A stretch of DNA of 19,701 bases from positions 1-19,701 of the forward strand of contig JBIQLO010000058.1 in NCBI GenBank assembly GCA_044464175.1, in the 5' to 3' direction. The number at the start of each line of letters is the position of its first letter. Position 1 is the stretch's first letter. Source of the stretch: JBIQLO01 sp044464175 (GTDB lineage Bacteria; Planctomycetota; Phycisphaerae; Tepidisphaerales; Tepidisphaeraceae). Below, piece by piece: positions 1 through 7,049 of this stretch. The notes below the pieces were generated by a model, which was not told the origin of the DNA, ran no database searches, and worked only from the letters and a program-made list of their open reading frames with translations. A program made the translations under genes and the position numbers.

Positions 1-22
1 CGGGGTTGGAGCAGGAGGCTGC

Positions 23-43
23 GGGTGGGTTGGGTTCGTTGGG
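23..43 (+). other. G-quadruplex-type motif
   Basis: Four GGG runs at 23-25, 27-29, 32-34 and 41-43 are separated by loops of 1, 2 and 6 bases, which fits the usual G3-N1-7 rule for an intramolecular quadruplex. In DNA this rich in G such motifs can arise by chance, and nothing next to it in the window shows a regulatory role. Confidence 0.4.
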
Positions 44-282
44 AAATACGCGCCTCGGGTTCGGCGGGGAAAATCCTTGATTCTGGAGCGCCAGAGGGGA
101 TTTGGGTTTGGTTCGTTTGGGTTCGTTGGTATTGGGGAACGCACCGGAGCGAGGGAGTGAAGAAGCGATGGAGGGGAATGAATGGAAGCGGTATGGAAGC
201 ATGGGGGAATATAGGCGTGTGTTAGGGCAAAGTCAAGCGGAGGTGAGGGGGACGTTCCGTTGGTGCAAAAACCCCCTCTCCG

Positions 283-310
283 CCCTCCTCCGCGGGTACG
301 CGGAGGAGGG
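283..310. terminator. Perfect 12-bp GC hairpin, possible terminator
   Basis: CCCTCCTCCGCG (283-294) and its exact reverse complement (299-310) flank a four-base loop GGTA. Read on the minus strand the hairpin lies about 60 bases past the stop of the gene ending at 373, and a run of five T (minus strand, opposite 268-272) follows after about ten bases. This is terminator-like, but the T run is further from the stem than in a textbook intrinsic terminator. It could instead be a dispersed palindromic repeat, since the arms are unusually long and perfect. Confidence 0.45.
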
Positions 311-372
311 AATGGAGCTTGAACGGGTATTGCCAGTTGCGGCGAACAGGGGCGCCGGCGGGACCGTGGTTC

Positions 373-768
373 TTAGTGATGGTGGGCGTCCTGAAGCTGG
401 ACATCCTTCCACTGGCCATCTTCCTGCACCTGGACGGTCTTGGGGAGGATCATGTGGGTGTCCTGGTCCATTTCGCCGGTGACGCGGATCGTCTTGGAGG
501 CGTACTGGGCCAGCGGCTTGGGGTTGGTGCCGAGAACCCAGAATTTTCCATCAACCAGCACGCCGGCGGGGATGCCGCTGCTCATGCACTTGGTGGCGCA
601 TTTGGCGTGGCGGGCGCCTTTGGCGCCACCGGAGGAATAGCAGTAGGTATCAATCAGTTCCCCCTGGACGGTCTTGGTCTGGGCCTCTTTTTTGGCCGCC
701 CCCACGGCGGCCACCATGGCCAGAGACGCAAACAATGCCATACCCATGCCGAGCTTGACGTGTCGCAT
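373..768 (-). CDS. Small exported Cys/His-containing protein
   Basis: A 131-residue protein with a clear signal peptide: basic start MRHVK, a hydrophobic core at residues 7-24 and a likely cleavage site near A24/A25. The ATG at 768 is preferred over one at 822 because AAAGGAG lies 7 bases upstream and the signal peptide begins there. The mature part has the pattern GELIDTYCY, then HAKCATKC, GIPAGVLVDGKFWVLG and IRVTGEM, which I recall as a recurring pattern (G-x-L-x-D-x-x-C ... C-A-x-x-C ... G-x-P-x-G) in small exported bacterial proteins of unknown function. C43, C57, C61 and H54, together with a HHH end (129-131), could bind a metal or form a disulfide; this is inference. It is transcribed divergently from the gene at 986. 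A weak promoter is possible, TTGCCT (827-822) and GATGAT (804-799) with 17 bases between. Confidence 0.8.
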   Translation of the reverse strand: MRHVKLGMGMALFASLAMVAAVGAAKKEAQTKTVQGELIDTYCYSSGGAKGARHAKCATKCMSSGIPAGVLVDGKFWVLGTNPKPLAQYASKTIRVTGEMDQDTHMILPKTVQVQEDGQWKDVQLQDAHHH

Positions 769-985
769 TCCGATGCTCCTTTGGAAAGAGATGGGCCCAT
801 CATCCCACGGGGGTGGCGGCAAGGCAAGGGAAAAAAGGAGGGGGCCGGGGATGGGGTGGCGGGAGGTTGATTGCCAATTGCAAATTGGGCGGCATTGCGT
901 TACGAAGATGGGGGCGGGGCGATGGCCGGCGCGAGGGAGTTTGGCACGTCCGGCGGTACGAGTTTTTTAACAGAGGACACCATTC

Positions 986-1627
986 ATGGCGCAATCCACG
1001 CTGGCCACCTCGGCCGACTATGCCGATGCGATGATGTCGCTGCGGCGGGCAAAGAACTGGGCCTTTCTGCTGTTGCTGCTTTGCCTGTTGGGGCAGTTGA
1101 CCATCTTTTTCCTGGTGCATTACGGGGTGGTCAAGCCGTACGCGGGCGAGCAATCGGCCGCGCCGGCCGGGGCGGCGGCCAGCACGGCGCTGCTGCGATA
1201 CCTGGTGGGATTGACGGACTTTGCCGGAATTGTGCTGGTGGCGATTCTGGCGCTGGACCTGCTGCTGATCACGCAGATCATGGTGGTGGGCCGGCTGATC
1301 GGGGTGGGACGGCTGAGCAGCGCGTTGATCTGGAGCGTGGTCCTGGGGGTGCTGATCTTCCCCTGGCAGGCGTTTTTGAACTGGCAGTGGCTCAGCGGCT
1401 ACCGGCTGCCGGGAATACTGTTTACCTGGTATGAACTGATGGACAAGCGGCTTTGGACGCCGCAGGAGGGGGTGTATGCGGTGCTGCTGTGGGGGCGGTT
1501 TGTGATCTGGCCTCTGGTGGCGATCATCCTGCTGCTGGTGATCCAGGCGCGGAGCACGCGGGGGCTGCGGATGGCGCTGGGGGAGAGCGACGGGGAGGTT
1601 GAGCTGCAGCCGGAGGTGGCCACTTAA
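986..1627 (+). CDS. Four-helix membrane protein of unknown function
   Basis: A 213-residue integral membrane protein with hydrophobic segments at about 25-48, 72-104, 111-133 and 166-187. The N-terminus (1-22) is polar and the C-terminal 25 residues are acidic, ending EVELQPEVAT. The start is supported by GAGGA at 973-977, eight bases upstream of the ATG. I do not recognise a family. The bactofilin-like gene begins 11 bases after its stop, so the two are probably co-transcribed, and a membrane partner for a bactofilin-type scaffold is a reasonable but unproven reading. The upstream 200 bases (769-985) are shared with the divergent exported-protein gene. Confidence 0.82.
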   Translation: MAQSTLATSADYADAMMSLRRAKNWAFLLLLLCLLGQLTIFFLVHYGVVKPYAGEQSAAPAGAAASTALLRYLVGLTDFAGIVLVAILALDLLLITQIMVVGRLIGVGRLSSALIWSVVLGVLIFPWQAFLNWQWLSGYRLPGILFTWYELMDKRLWTPQEGVYAVLLWGRFVIWPLVAIILLLVIQARSTRGLRMALGESDGEVELQPEVAT

Positions 1628-1638
1628 GCCGTCCACCG

Positions 1639-1992
1639 ATGCGTGAGGAGAGAGGACAAATTCGGGGCGACGTGGTCGTCTACGAGCCGTTTACCCTATG
1701 GGGGTCGATCGGGGGGAACGTCCAGGTCATCGACGGGGGCAAGTTCTACCTGCGCGGGACGGTCTATGGACGGCTGGAGGTGGGAGATGGGGGGCGGGTG
1801 CATGTCTTTGGGAACGTGATCGGCGACCTGACGGTGCATCAGAAGGCGAAGGTGATCCTGTCGGGCCAGATCGGGGGCGATGCGCTCAACCAGGGCGGGC
1901 GGCTGTTCATCAATCCGGGGGGACGGGTGTTCGGGGAGATTAAGACCAAAAAGGACGGGAAGACGGTGTTTTTGAATCGGACGGGGGGATGA
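1639..1992 (+). CDS. Bactofilin-like polymer-forming beta-helix protein
   Basis: A 117-residue protein made almost wholly of short repeats of the kind G-x-V-x-G-x-L-x-V: GSIGGNVQV, GTVYGRLEV, GNVIGDLTV, GQIGGDALN and GRVFGEIK follow one another at 16-18 residue steps. This is the pattern of the right-handed beta-helix of bactofilins (polymer-forming cytoskeletal proteins), which assemble end to end into filaments that act in cell shape, stalks or polar organisation. There is no signal peptide or membrane segment; the tail is short and basic (KTKKDGK). The start at 1639 has no good Shine-Dalgarno sequence and follows the upstream stop by 11 bases, suggesting translational coupling. A hexapeptide-repeat protein is the main alternative, but the strand spacing favours bactofilin. 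Confidence 0.72.
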   Translation: MREERGQIRGDVVVYEPFTLWGSIGGNVQVIDGGKFYLRGTVYGRLEVGDGGRVHVFGNVIGDLTVHQKAKVILSGQIGGDALNQGGRLFINPGGRVFGEIKTKKDGKTVFLNRTGG

Positions 1993-2011
1993 GGGGGGTC
2001 AGGAGGCGGCA

Positions 2012-2386
2012 TCAGGATGCCAGATTCGCCAGTTGCGAAAAGTGTTCATCATGGTGCTCCAGCAACACTTTGTAATAATCGGCACAGGCGAAAATCAGCA
2101 GGTCGGTGTTGGGTATGGTCAGACCCGCACTGCGAGCACGCCGGGCCAAGGTGGCCGCCGCGTCCCAGACATCTCGGGTTATGGCCAAACAAGGCAAATC
2201 CCGATCGAACTGCCGCAGATTTTTGCGTTCCTGTTCGCCGGCAGCACTGTTCCACAGTTCCAGCCGCACCATATCGCACCAAGCTGCCTCGCCGTTCTCC
2301 AGCAGCGTTCGCACGCGCGCACGAATGGCGGGATCTCCCCCCACCCGTAATGCTTCCACCCAACTGGAGCTGTCGATCAAGACCAT
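2012..2386 (-). CDS. vapC: VapC-type PIN-domain ribonuclease toxin
   Basis: A 124-residue protein of standard PIN-toxin length. It starts MVLIDSSSW and carries the four acidic residues expected for Mg-dependent RNase activity: D5, E43 (in VRLELWN), D95 (in IPNTDLLIFACA) and D113 (in EHHDEHF). VapC toxins cut tRNA or rRNA and are held inactive by the VapB antitoxin. The gene begins 7 bases after the stop of the antitoxin gene on the same strand, the usual antitoxin-first order. All active-site residues are present, so it looks intact. It converges with the bactofilin-like gene, with only 19 bases between the stops. GC content is visibly below that of its neighbours, consistent with acquisition by transfer. 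Confidence 0.9.
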   Translation of the reverse strand: MVLIDSSSWVEALRVGGDPAIRARVRTLLENGEAAWCDMVRLELWNSAAGEQERKNLRQFDRDLPCLAITRDVWDAAATLARRARSAGLTIPNTDLLIFACADYYKVLLEHHDEHFSQLANLAS

Positions 2387-2393
2387 AGGACCA

Positions 2394-2597
2394 TTACTCT
2401 TGCGACCGAAGATGTTTCAATTCCTCCGCCGTGATCAGTTTTTTGAAAGTTCCGAGATGCTTTGAGAGGCGGGCGATTCTCTGCCGACGATTGTACTCCT
2501 CGACCGCCGTCAATACGGCTTGACGTTTTGTCGAAGCACCGGAATACCGCAGAGCTTCCTGAAGCATCCGATCTGGAATATCAATGGTCGTTTTCAT
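2394..2597 (-). CDS. vapB: VapB-type ribbon-helix-helix antitoxin
   Basis: A 67-residue protein whose first 40 residues, beginning MKTTIDIPDRMLQEALRYSG and containing STKRQAVLTAVEEYNRRQR, fit the ribbon-helix-helix DNA-binding fold typical of VapB antitoxins that pair with PIN toxins. The remaining C-terminal part (about 42-67) should wrap the toxin. The ATG at 2597 is preceded by GAGGAAGAG, a strong ribosome binding site. A TATAAT box lies just upstream (2614-2609), and the sequence around it holds an imperfect inverted repeat (TATGGGG ... CCTATA) where the antitoxin could bind to repress its own operon; that part is inference. Confidence 0.9.
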   Translation of the reverse strand: MKTTIDIPDRMLQEALRYSGASTKRQAVLTAVEEYNRRQRIARLSKHLGTFKKLITAEELKHLRSQE

Positions 2598-2608
2598 GAC
2601 TCTTCCTC

Positions 2609-2614
2609 ATTATA
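2609..2614 (-). promoter_or_regulatory. -10 box of the vapBC operon
   Basis: On the minus strand the sequence reads TATAAT, a perfect -10 consensus, 11 bases before the vapB start codon. No good -35 hexamer is seen at the normal distance. Overlap of this box with the ribosome binding site region would make the 5' leader very short. Confidence 0.4.
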
Positions 2615-2654
2615 GGATGTATTCCCCATAGCGGCCATTCTGAAGTGAGACGCG

Positions 2655-3395
2655 CTATAATCCCCCATTGGCGGCGAGGGTTTCGCCGGTGATCCAGCGG
2701 GCGTCGTCGGAGGCGAGGAAGGCAACGACATCGGCAATGTCGTCGGGGCGGCCCAGGCGGCCCAAAGGGATGCGGGCGAGATAATCGGCGATGGCGGGTT
2801 TCGGGACGGACTGGTGGAGCAGGTCGGTTTCGGTCATGCCGGGCAGGACGGCGTTGACGGTGATGTTCCGCCGGCCCAGTTCGGCGGCCAGGACCTTGGT
2901 GATCATTTCGACGGCGGCCTTGGAGGCGGAATAGACGGCCGATCCGGCGACGTTGGAGCGGGTGATGCCGGAGGAGAGATTGATGATGCGCCCCCCGTCG
3001 CCCATGCGTCCCACGGCCGCCTGGCAGGCAAAGAGCAGTGCGCGGACGTTCACGTTAAAGGTGGCTTCGAAGTCCTCGGGGCGGATGTTTTCCAGCGGCC
3101 CGCCGCCTTGGGAGACTGCGGCGTTGTTGACGAGGATGTCGAGCCGACCGAAGGCATCGGCGGCTTTTTCGACGAGGGGCCTGACCTGGTTCAGGTCGGC
3201 CAGATCGGCCTGGAGAAGGGCGGCCTGCGATCCCGCAGCGCGGACGTCGGCGGCGACCTGCTCGGCCAGATCGGCACGCCGGGCGTAATGGATGATGACG
3301 CGGGCGCCCTCGCGGGCGAGGCGGCGGGCGATGGCGGCGCCGATGCCGCGGGAAGCGCCGGTCACCAGGGCGGTTTTGTCCGTCAGTCGGGGCAT
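2655..3395 (-). CDS. Short-chain dehydrogenase/reductase (SDR family)
   Basis: A 246-residue classical SDR. The cofactor motif TGASRGIG is at 12-19, NNAA at 90-93, and the catalytic Ser-Tyr-Lys are S142, Y155 and K159 (INLSSG and YSASK). The C-terminal VAFLASDDARWITGETLAANGG is the usual substrate-loop and dimer region. The basic residues near R16 and R39-R40 suggest NADP(H) preference. Such enzymes resemble FabG 3-oxoacyl-ACP reductase and glucose dehydrogenase, but the lone gene does not reveal the substrate. The start at 3395 has AGGA about 8 bases upstream. It is divergent from murC across a 244-base gap (3396-3639) that I find otherwise empty. Confidence 0.9.
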   Translation of the reverse strand: MPRLTDKTALVTGASRGIGAAIARRLAREGARVIIHYARRADLAEQVAADVRAAGSQAALLQADLADLNQVRPLVEKAADAFGRLDILVNNAAVSQGGGPLENIRPEDFEATFNVNVRALLFACQAAVGRMGDGGRIINLSSGITRSNVAGSAVYSASKAAVEMITKVLAAELGRRNITVNAVLPGMTETDLLHQSVPKPAIADYLARIPLGRLGRPDDIADVVAFLASDDARWITGETLAANGGL

Positions 3396-3639
3396 GGGGT
3401 GATCCTGTAAGGGGTTGTCGTGGCACGGGGAACCGGGGGTTCGCCGCGCCGGATGAACGGGGCCATTTTAGCACGAGGGCGAAATTTCCCAAGGTAAAAC
3501 GCGGCGATATAGCCCTTTGCGCTGCGACAGGGGAATAATCCCAGTTGGCATCGCGTTGAGCCGATACATAGGATGGCGCCGGGCGTGGGATGACCAAGTC
3601 GAGCGATTGTCGATTGACGGGCAGAGCCAGGGAAGTACG

Positions 3640-5079
3640 ATGCCGGATGTGATGTCTTTTTCGGCGGAGCAGTTGCGAATGGAGTCGCGCTCGGGCAGCC
3701 GTTTTGCCGGGCTGCGCATCCACTTCATCGGGATCGGGGGGAGCGGGATGAACGGGTTGGCGCGGATCCTGATCGACAGCGGCGCCCGGGTGAGCGGATC
3801 GGAGCCCAAGCCGAATGCCCAGACCTTTGAACTGACCCGGCGCGGGGTGAAGATTTCACGCACGCAGCGGGGGGAATTGCTTTCCCACAATGTCGATCTG
3901 GTGGTGCGGACCGCGGCGGTGCCCGACAACAACGCCGAGTTTCAGGCCGCCCGCGCCCTGGGGCTTAAGCACGTGAAGTACGCGCAGCTCCTGGGGCAGG
4001 TGATGGGGGAGCGGTTTGGGGTGGCGGTGGCCGGGACGCACGGCAAATCGACGACCACGGCGATGATCGCCTATGCGCTGAGGGAGTGTGGGGCCGATCC
4101 GAGCTTCGTGATCGGGGGAACGGTGGGGCAGCTGGGCGGGGGAAGCCATTCGGGATCGGGCAAGGCATTTATCGTGGAGGCGTGTGAGTACGACCACAGT
4201 TTCCACCATCTCCATCCCACCGTGGCGCTGATCAACAACATCGAGGCGGACCATCTGGACTGCTACAAGGATCTGAACGACATCCTGGATTCATTCGGCA
4301 CGTTCGCCGCGAAGGTGCCCGCCGACGGGTTGATCCTGGCCAACGGGGCCGATGCGCAGGTGGCCAGGGCACTGCGGGAAGCGGCAGCACCGGTGGAGTG
4401 GGTGACGCTGGAGGAAGGGGCGGCTCCGGCCGAGGGGTGGCGGGTGCGCGTGCTGGGGGAGCGGGATGGGCGCTGGATGGGGCAGGTGCATCACGACGGG
4501 CTGGCGGTGGCCGATCTGCGGCCGGGCGTGGCGGGGCGGCACAACCTGTTCAATGCGGCGATGGCGGTGGCGGCCTGTCACAGTTGTGGCGTGGATCCGG
4601 CGCGGGCGGCGTCAGCGCTGGCGGGCTTCCGGGGCGTGGACCGGCGGATGATGGAAGTGGGGCAATACAACGGGGCGATGGTGGTGGACGATTACGGGCA
4701 CCATCCGACCGAAATCCGGGCGACGCTGGCGGCGCTGCGGCAGCGGTATCAGCCCCGGCGGCTGTTTTGCGTGTTTCAGCCGCACCAGCACAGCCGCACG
4801 CGGCTGCTGCTGGATGATTTTGCCGGGAGCTTCGAACTGGCCGATGAAACGATTGTGCCGGACATCTATTTTGTGCGCGACGATGAGGCCGAGCGGCAGC
4901 GCATTTCGGCGGAAGACCTGGTACACCGGGTGCGCGGGCATGGACAGGCGGCGCGGTACATGGCGGATTTCGGGCAGATCGTGACGTACCTCAGGAAAGA
5001 GGCGCGCCCGGACGATCTGATCGTGACGATGGGTGCGGGGAATGTCTGGGAGATCGGGCGCGAGGTGATCGCGCCATAG
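3640..5079 (+). CDS. murC: UDP-N-acetylmuramate--L-alanine ligase MurC
   Basis: Cytoplasmic ATP-dependent ligase that adds L-alanine to UDP-MurNAc, the first peptide step of peptidoglycan synthesis. The 479-residue length is normal. Visible motifs: the N-terminal Rossmann GIGGSGM (31-37), the P-loop AGTHGKSTTT (131-140), EACEYDHSF and NNIEADHLDCY of the central domain, and DDYGHHPTEI of the C-terminal domain. An in-frame ATG at 3517 would add 41 residues that do not look like MurC; the ATG at 3640, with AGGGAAG upstream, puts the Rossmann motif where homologues have it. murB follows after 71 bases and ddl after that, so this is a trimmed division and cell wall cluster. Confidence 0.95.
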   Translation: MPDVMSFSAEQLRMESRSGSRFAGLRIHFIGIGGSGMNGLARILIDSGARVSGSEPKPNAQTFELTRRGVKISRTQRGELLSHNVDLVVRTAAVPDNNAEFQAARALGLKHVKYAQLLGQVMGERFGVAVAGTHGKSTTTAMIAYALRECGADPSFVIGGTVGQLGGGSHSGSGKAFIVEACEYDHSFHHLHPTVALINNIEADHLDCYKDLNDILDSFGTFAAKVPADGLILANGADAQVARALREAAAPVEWVTLEEGAAPAEGWRVRVLGERDGRWMGQVHHDGLAVADLRPGVAGRHNLFNAAMAVAACHSCGVDPARAASALAGFRGVDRRMMEVGQYNGAMVVDDYGHHPTEIRATLAALRQRYQPRRLFCVFQPHQHSRTRLLLDDFAGSFELADETIVPDIYFVRDDEAERQRISAEDLVHRVRGHGQAARYMADFGQIVTYLRKEARPDDLIVTMGAGNVWEIGREVIAP

Positions 5080-5150
5080 CCGGCGGGCTGAATTTGAAGG
5101 ACTGGGACGACGGGGTGTGCAATGCGGCCCTTTGACGGACGACAAGCGCC

Positions 5151-6053
5151 ATGACGATGCAAATTGCAAAACTGAATCCATTTGAGGGGCTGGAGGAGAT
5201 CGTCCGGGAAGAGGTTCCGCTGGCGAAATACACGTGGAACAAGATCGGGGGGCCGGCGCGTTATTTCATTCAGCCGCGATCGGTGGAGGAACTGCGGGCG
5301 GCGGTGCGACGGTGCGGCGAGGAGGGGCTGGGGGTGTATGTGCTGGGGCTGGGGGCCAATCTGCTGGTGAGCGATGAAGGGGTGGACGGGGCGGTCTTCC
5401 GGCTGGACGATGCGTTCTGGCAAAGTTTCCGCGTGACGGGAACGACGCTGCGGGTGTCGGCGGGGATGGACCTGCAGAAGCTGCTGCTCAAAACGGTGCG
5501 GCAGGGGCTGGCGGGGCTGGAGTGTTTGGCGGGCATTCCGGCCACGATCGGGGGGGCGGCGCGCATGAACGCGGGGGGCAAGTTCGGGGACATCGGCACG
5601 CTGATCCAGCGGCTGACGCTGATGGACCATGAGGGGAACGTCTTTGAGCGGACGCGGGAGGAACTGACCTTCGGCTACCGTCATACGGATATCGACGCCC
5701 TGTTCATCCTGGAGGCGGAGCTGGAGCTGCACGAGGAGGACCCGGAGTCGCTGGTGAAGCGCATGAAGGAGGTCTGGATGTACAAGCGCAACAGCCAGCC
5801 GCTGAATGCCAAGAGCGCCGGGTGCATGTTCAAGAACCCCCCCACCGCCAGCGCGGGATCGCTGATCGACCAGGCGGGGCTCAAGGGGCTGCGGGTCGGG
5901 GGGGCGGAGGTCTCCCAGAAGCACGCCAACTTCATCGTGGCCCATCCGGGCGCCGAGGCGCGCGACGTGATGGAGCTGATCAAGATCATCCGGGATAAGG
6001 TGCATCAAAAGAGCGGAATTTCGCTGGAAACCGAAGTGAAAATCTGGCGCTGA
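5151..6053 (+). CDS. murB: UDP-N-acetylenolpyruvoylglucosamine reductase MurB
   Basis: FAD-dependent cytoplasmic enzyme that reduces the enolpyruvyl group of UDP-GlcNAc-enolpyruvate with NADPH to give UDP-MurNAc, the substrate of the neighbouring MurC. At 300 residues it matches the shorter type II MurB, without the extra loop of the E. coli enzyme. Motifs: TWNKIGGPARYF (29-40), LGLGANLLVSD (FAD binding), GIPATIGGAARMNAGG (128-143), GYRHT (175-179, catalytic Arg) and SAGCMFKNP (222-230). The residue that protonates the substrate, Ser in E. coli, is here C225. The end SLETEVKIW carries the conserved Glu. No clear Shine-Dalgarno sequence precedes the start; an ATG two codons later is equally possible. 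Confidence 0.95.
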   Translation: MTMQIAKLNPFEGLEEIVREEVPLAKYTWNKIGGPARYFIQPRSVEELRAAVRRCGEEGLGVYVLGLGANLLVSDEGVDGAVFRLDDAFWQSFRVTGTTLRVSAGMDLQKLLLKTVRQGLAGLECLAGIPATIGGAARMNAGGKFGDIGTLIQRLTLMDHEGNVFERTREELTFGYRHTDIDALFILEAELELHEEDPESLVKRMKEVWMYKRNSQPLNAKSAGCMFKNPPTASAGSLIDQAGLKGLRVGGAEVSQKHANFIVAHPGAEARDVMELIKIIRDKVHQKSGISLETEVKIWR

Positions 6054-6116
6054 AAGAAGACAGTTTGCCGGTGGGCGGTTGCCAAAAGGATGAAGGCAAT
6101 CGGCTAGCGGCGATGG

Positions 6117-6137
6117 GCAACTGATAACTGGCAACTC
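6117..6137 (+). repeat. Three tandem heptamers before ddl
   Basis: GCAACTG, ATAACTG and GCAACTC follow without gaps and end two bases before the ddl start codon, filling the place where a ribosome binding site should be. A two-unit version (GCAACTG, TCAACTT) is found at 15967-15980, also intergenic. Function unknown. Confidence 0.55.
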
Positions 6138-6139
6138 TT

Positions 6140-7030
6140 ATGAACATCACTGTATTGCTGGGCGGCCCTTCGGATGAGCGTGAGGTGTCGCTGGTCTCCG
6201 GGGCGGCCGTCGCCCGGGGGCTGCGGGAGGCGGGGCACACGGTTTTTGAATCCGACATCGGGCCGGAGAACCTGGCGGGCCTGAACCATCCGGCGGACGT
6301 GGTGTTTCCGGTGCTGCACGGTGCGTTCGGAGAAGATGGACAGCTTCAGGCGATTCTGGAGGAGCGCGGGATTCCGTTTGTGGGGTCGGGATCGGCCGCC
6401 TCACGCATCGGGATCGACAAGGCGGCCACCAAGCGGGCCTGGGAGGCGGCGGGGTTGCCCACGCCGGGGTTTGAGTTGCTGGAGCGCGGACAGAAGCGGA
6501 CAATCGCGGCACCGTGCGCGGTGAAGGCGATCGGTTCGGGTTCCTCGATTGACGTGTTTATCTGCCAGAGCGAGGAAGAGGCCGAGGCGGCCGTCGAGCG
6601 GATTCTGGGGCGGCATCGGCAGGTGCTGATCGAGCAGTTCATCCGGGGGCCGGAATTGACGGTCGGGCTGGTGGAGGAGCAGCCGCTGGCGCCGATCCGC
6701 ATTGTGCCCAAGGGGGAATTTTTCGATTTCGAGGCCAAGTACAAGGCGGCGGACACGGAGCACCGCTTCGACACCGGGCTGCCGGCGGCCGTGGTGGAGG
6801 CGTGCCGGCAACTGGCCAAACAGGCCAATGATGTGGTGGGGGCGCGGGACATGGCGCGGATCGACATCATGCTGGATGAGGGCAACAACCCGTATCTGCT
6901 GGAGATCAACACCCTGCCGGGCTTCACGCCCAAGAGCCTTCTGCCGGAAGCGGCCGCGCATGCGGGGATTCCCTTCGCCCAGCTCGTGGACCGCCTGGCC
7001 CGGCGGGCGGCCCAGCGCGGAGGGCGCTAA
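6140..7030 (+). CDS. ddl: D-alanine--D-alanine ligase
   Basis: ATP-grasp ligase that joins two D-alanines for addition by MurF to the peptidoglycan precursor. Length 296 is slightly short for the family. Motifs: LLGGPSDEREVSLVSG (6-21), FPVLHGAFGEDGQLQ (56-70), IEQFIRGPELTV (164-175), FDFEAKY (195-201), RIDIM (240-244) and LLEINTLPGFTPKSL (253-267). The omega-loop EAKY has Tyr at the position where D-Ala-D-Lac ligases carry Phe, so D-Ala-D-Ala is the predicted product. The ATP-binding segment reads VKAIGSGSSIDVF where VKPxxxGSSxGV is usual, a small departure. Weak translation signals: the place of the ribosome binding site is taken by heptamer repeats. Its stop codon sits in the loop of a hairpin (7019-7037). 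Confidence 0.94.
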   Translation: MNITVLLGGPSDEREVSLVSGAAVARGLREAGHTVFESDIGPENLAGLNHPADVVFPVLHGAFGEDGQLQAILEERGIPFVGSGSAASRIGIDKAATKRAWEAAGLPTPGFELLERGQKRTIAAPCAVKAIGSGSSIDVFICQSEEEAEAAVERILGRHRQVLIEQFIRGPELTVGLVEEQPLAPIRIVPKGEFFDFEAKYKAADTEHRFDTGLPAAVVEACRQLAKQANDVVGARDMARIDIMLDEGNNPYLLEINTLPGFTPKSLLPEAAAHAGIPFAQLVDRLARRAAQRGGR

Positions 7031-7049
7031 GCCCTCCCGCTCACTTTTT
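7019..7049. terminator. Hairpin between convergent genes, candidate terminator
   Basis: GGAGGGC (7019-7025) and GCCCTCC (7031-7037) form a perfect 7-bp stem around a five-base loop that contains the ddl stop codon. A TTTTT run follows at 7045-7049 on the plus strand. It lies in the 10-base gap between the convergent ddl and GH2-like genes and could serve both, although the T run is seven bases from the stem. Confidence 0.45.

Larger units (their letters stand above)
1..372. other. Stretch without a convincing gene
   Basis: No reading frame here looks like a real protein: those on the plus strand are Trp/Gly/Arg-rich products of G-rich DNA, and those on the minus strand have no recognisable domain or ribosome binding site. 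The left part is strongly G-rich on the plus strand, with the 11-base string TGGGTTCGTTG occurring twice (31-41 and near 118-128). The stretch contains a G-quadruplex-type motif (23-43) and a perfect 12-bp hairpin (283-310), both listed separately. It is the 3' flank of the minus-strand gene that ends at 373. Confidence 0.6.

Noticed and set aside
800..1636. Long minus-strand open frame opposite the membrane protein gene
   Set aside because: Its product is a Pro/Gln/His/Arg-rich low-complexity sequence, as expected for the antisense of a hydrophobic gene; it has no domain, and the opposite strand has membrane segments and a ribosome binding site.
2656..2661. TATAAT on the plus strand beside the dehydrogenase stop codon
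   Set aside because: No plus-strand gene follows; it arises partly from the stop codon of the minus-strand gene.
4866..6134. 422-codon minus-strand frame opposite murC/murB
   Set aside because: It overlaps two unmistakable enzyme genes and reads as Arg/Pro/His/Gln-rich sequence without motifs.
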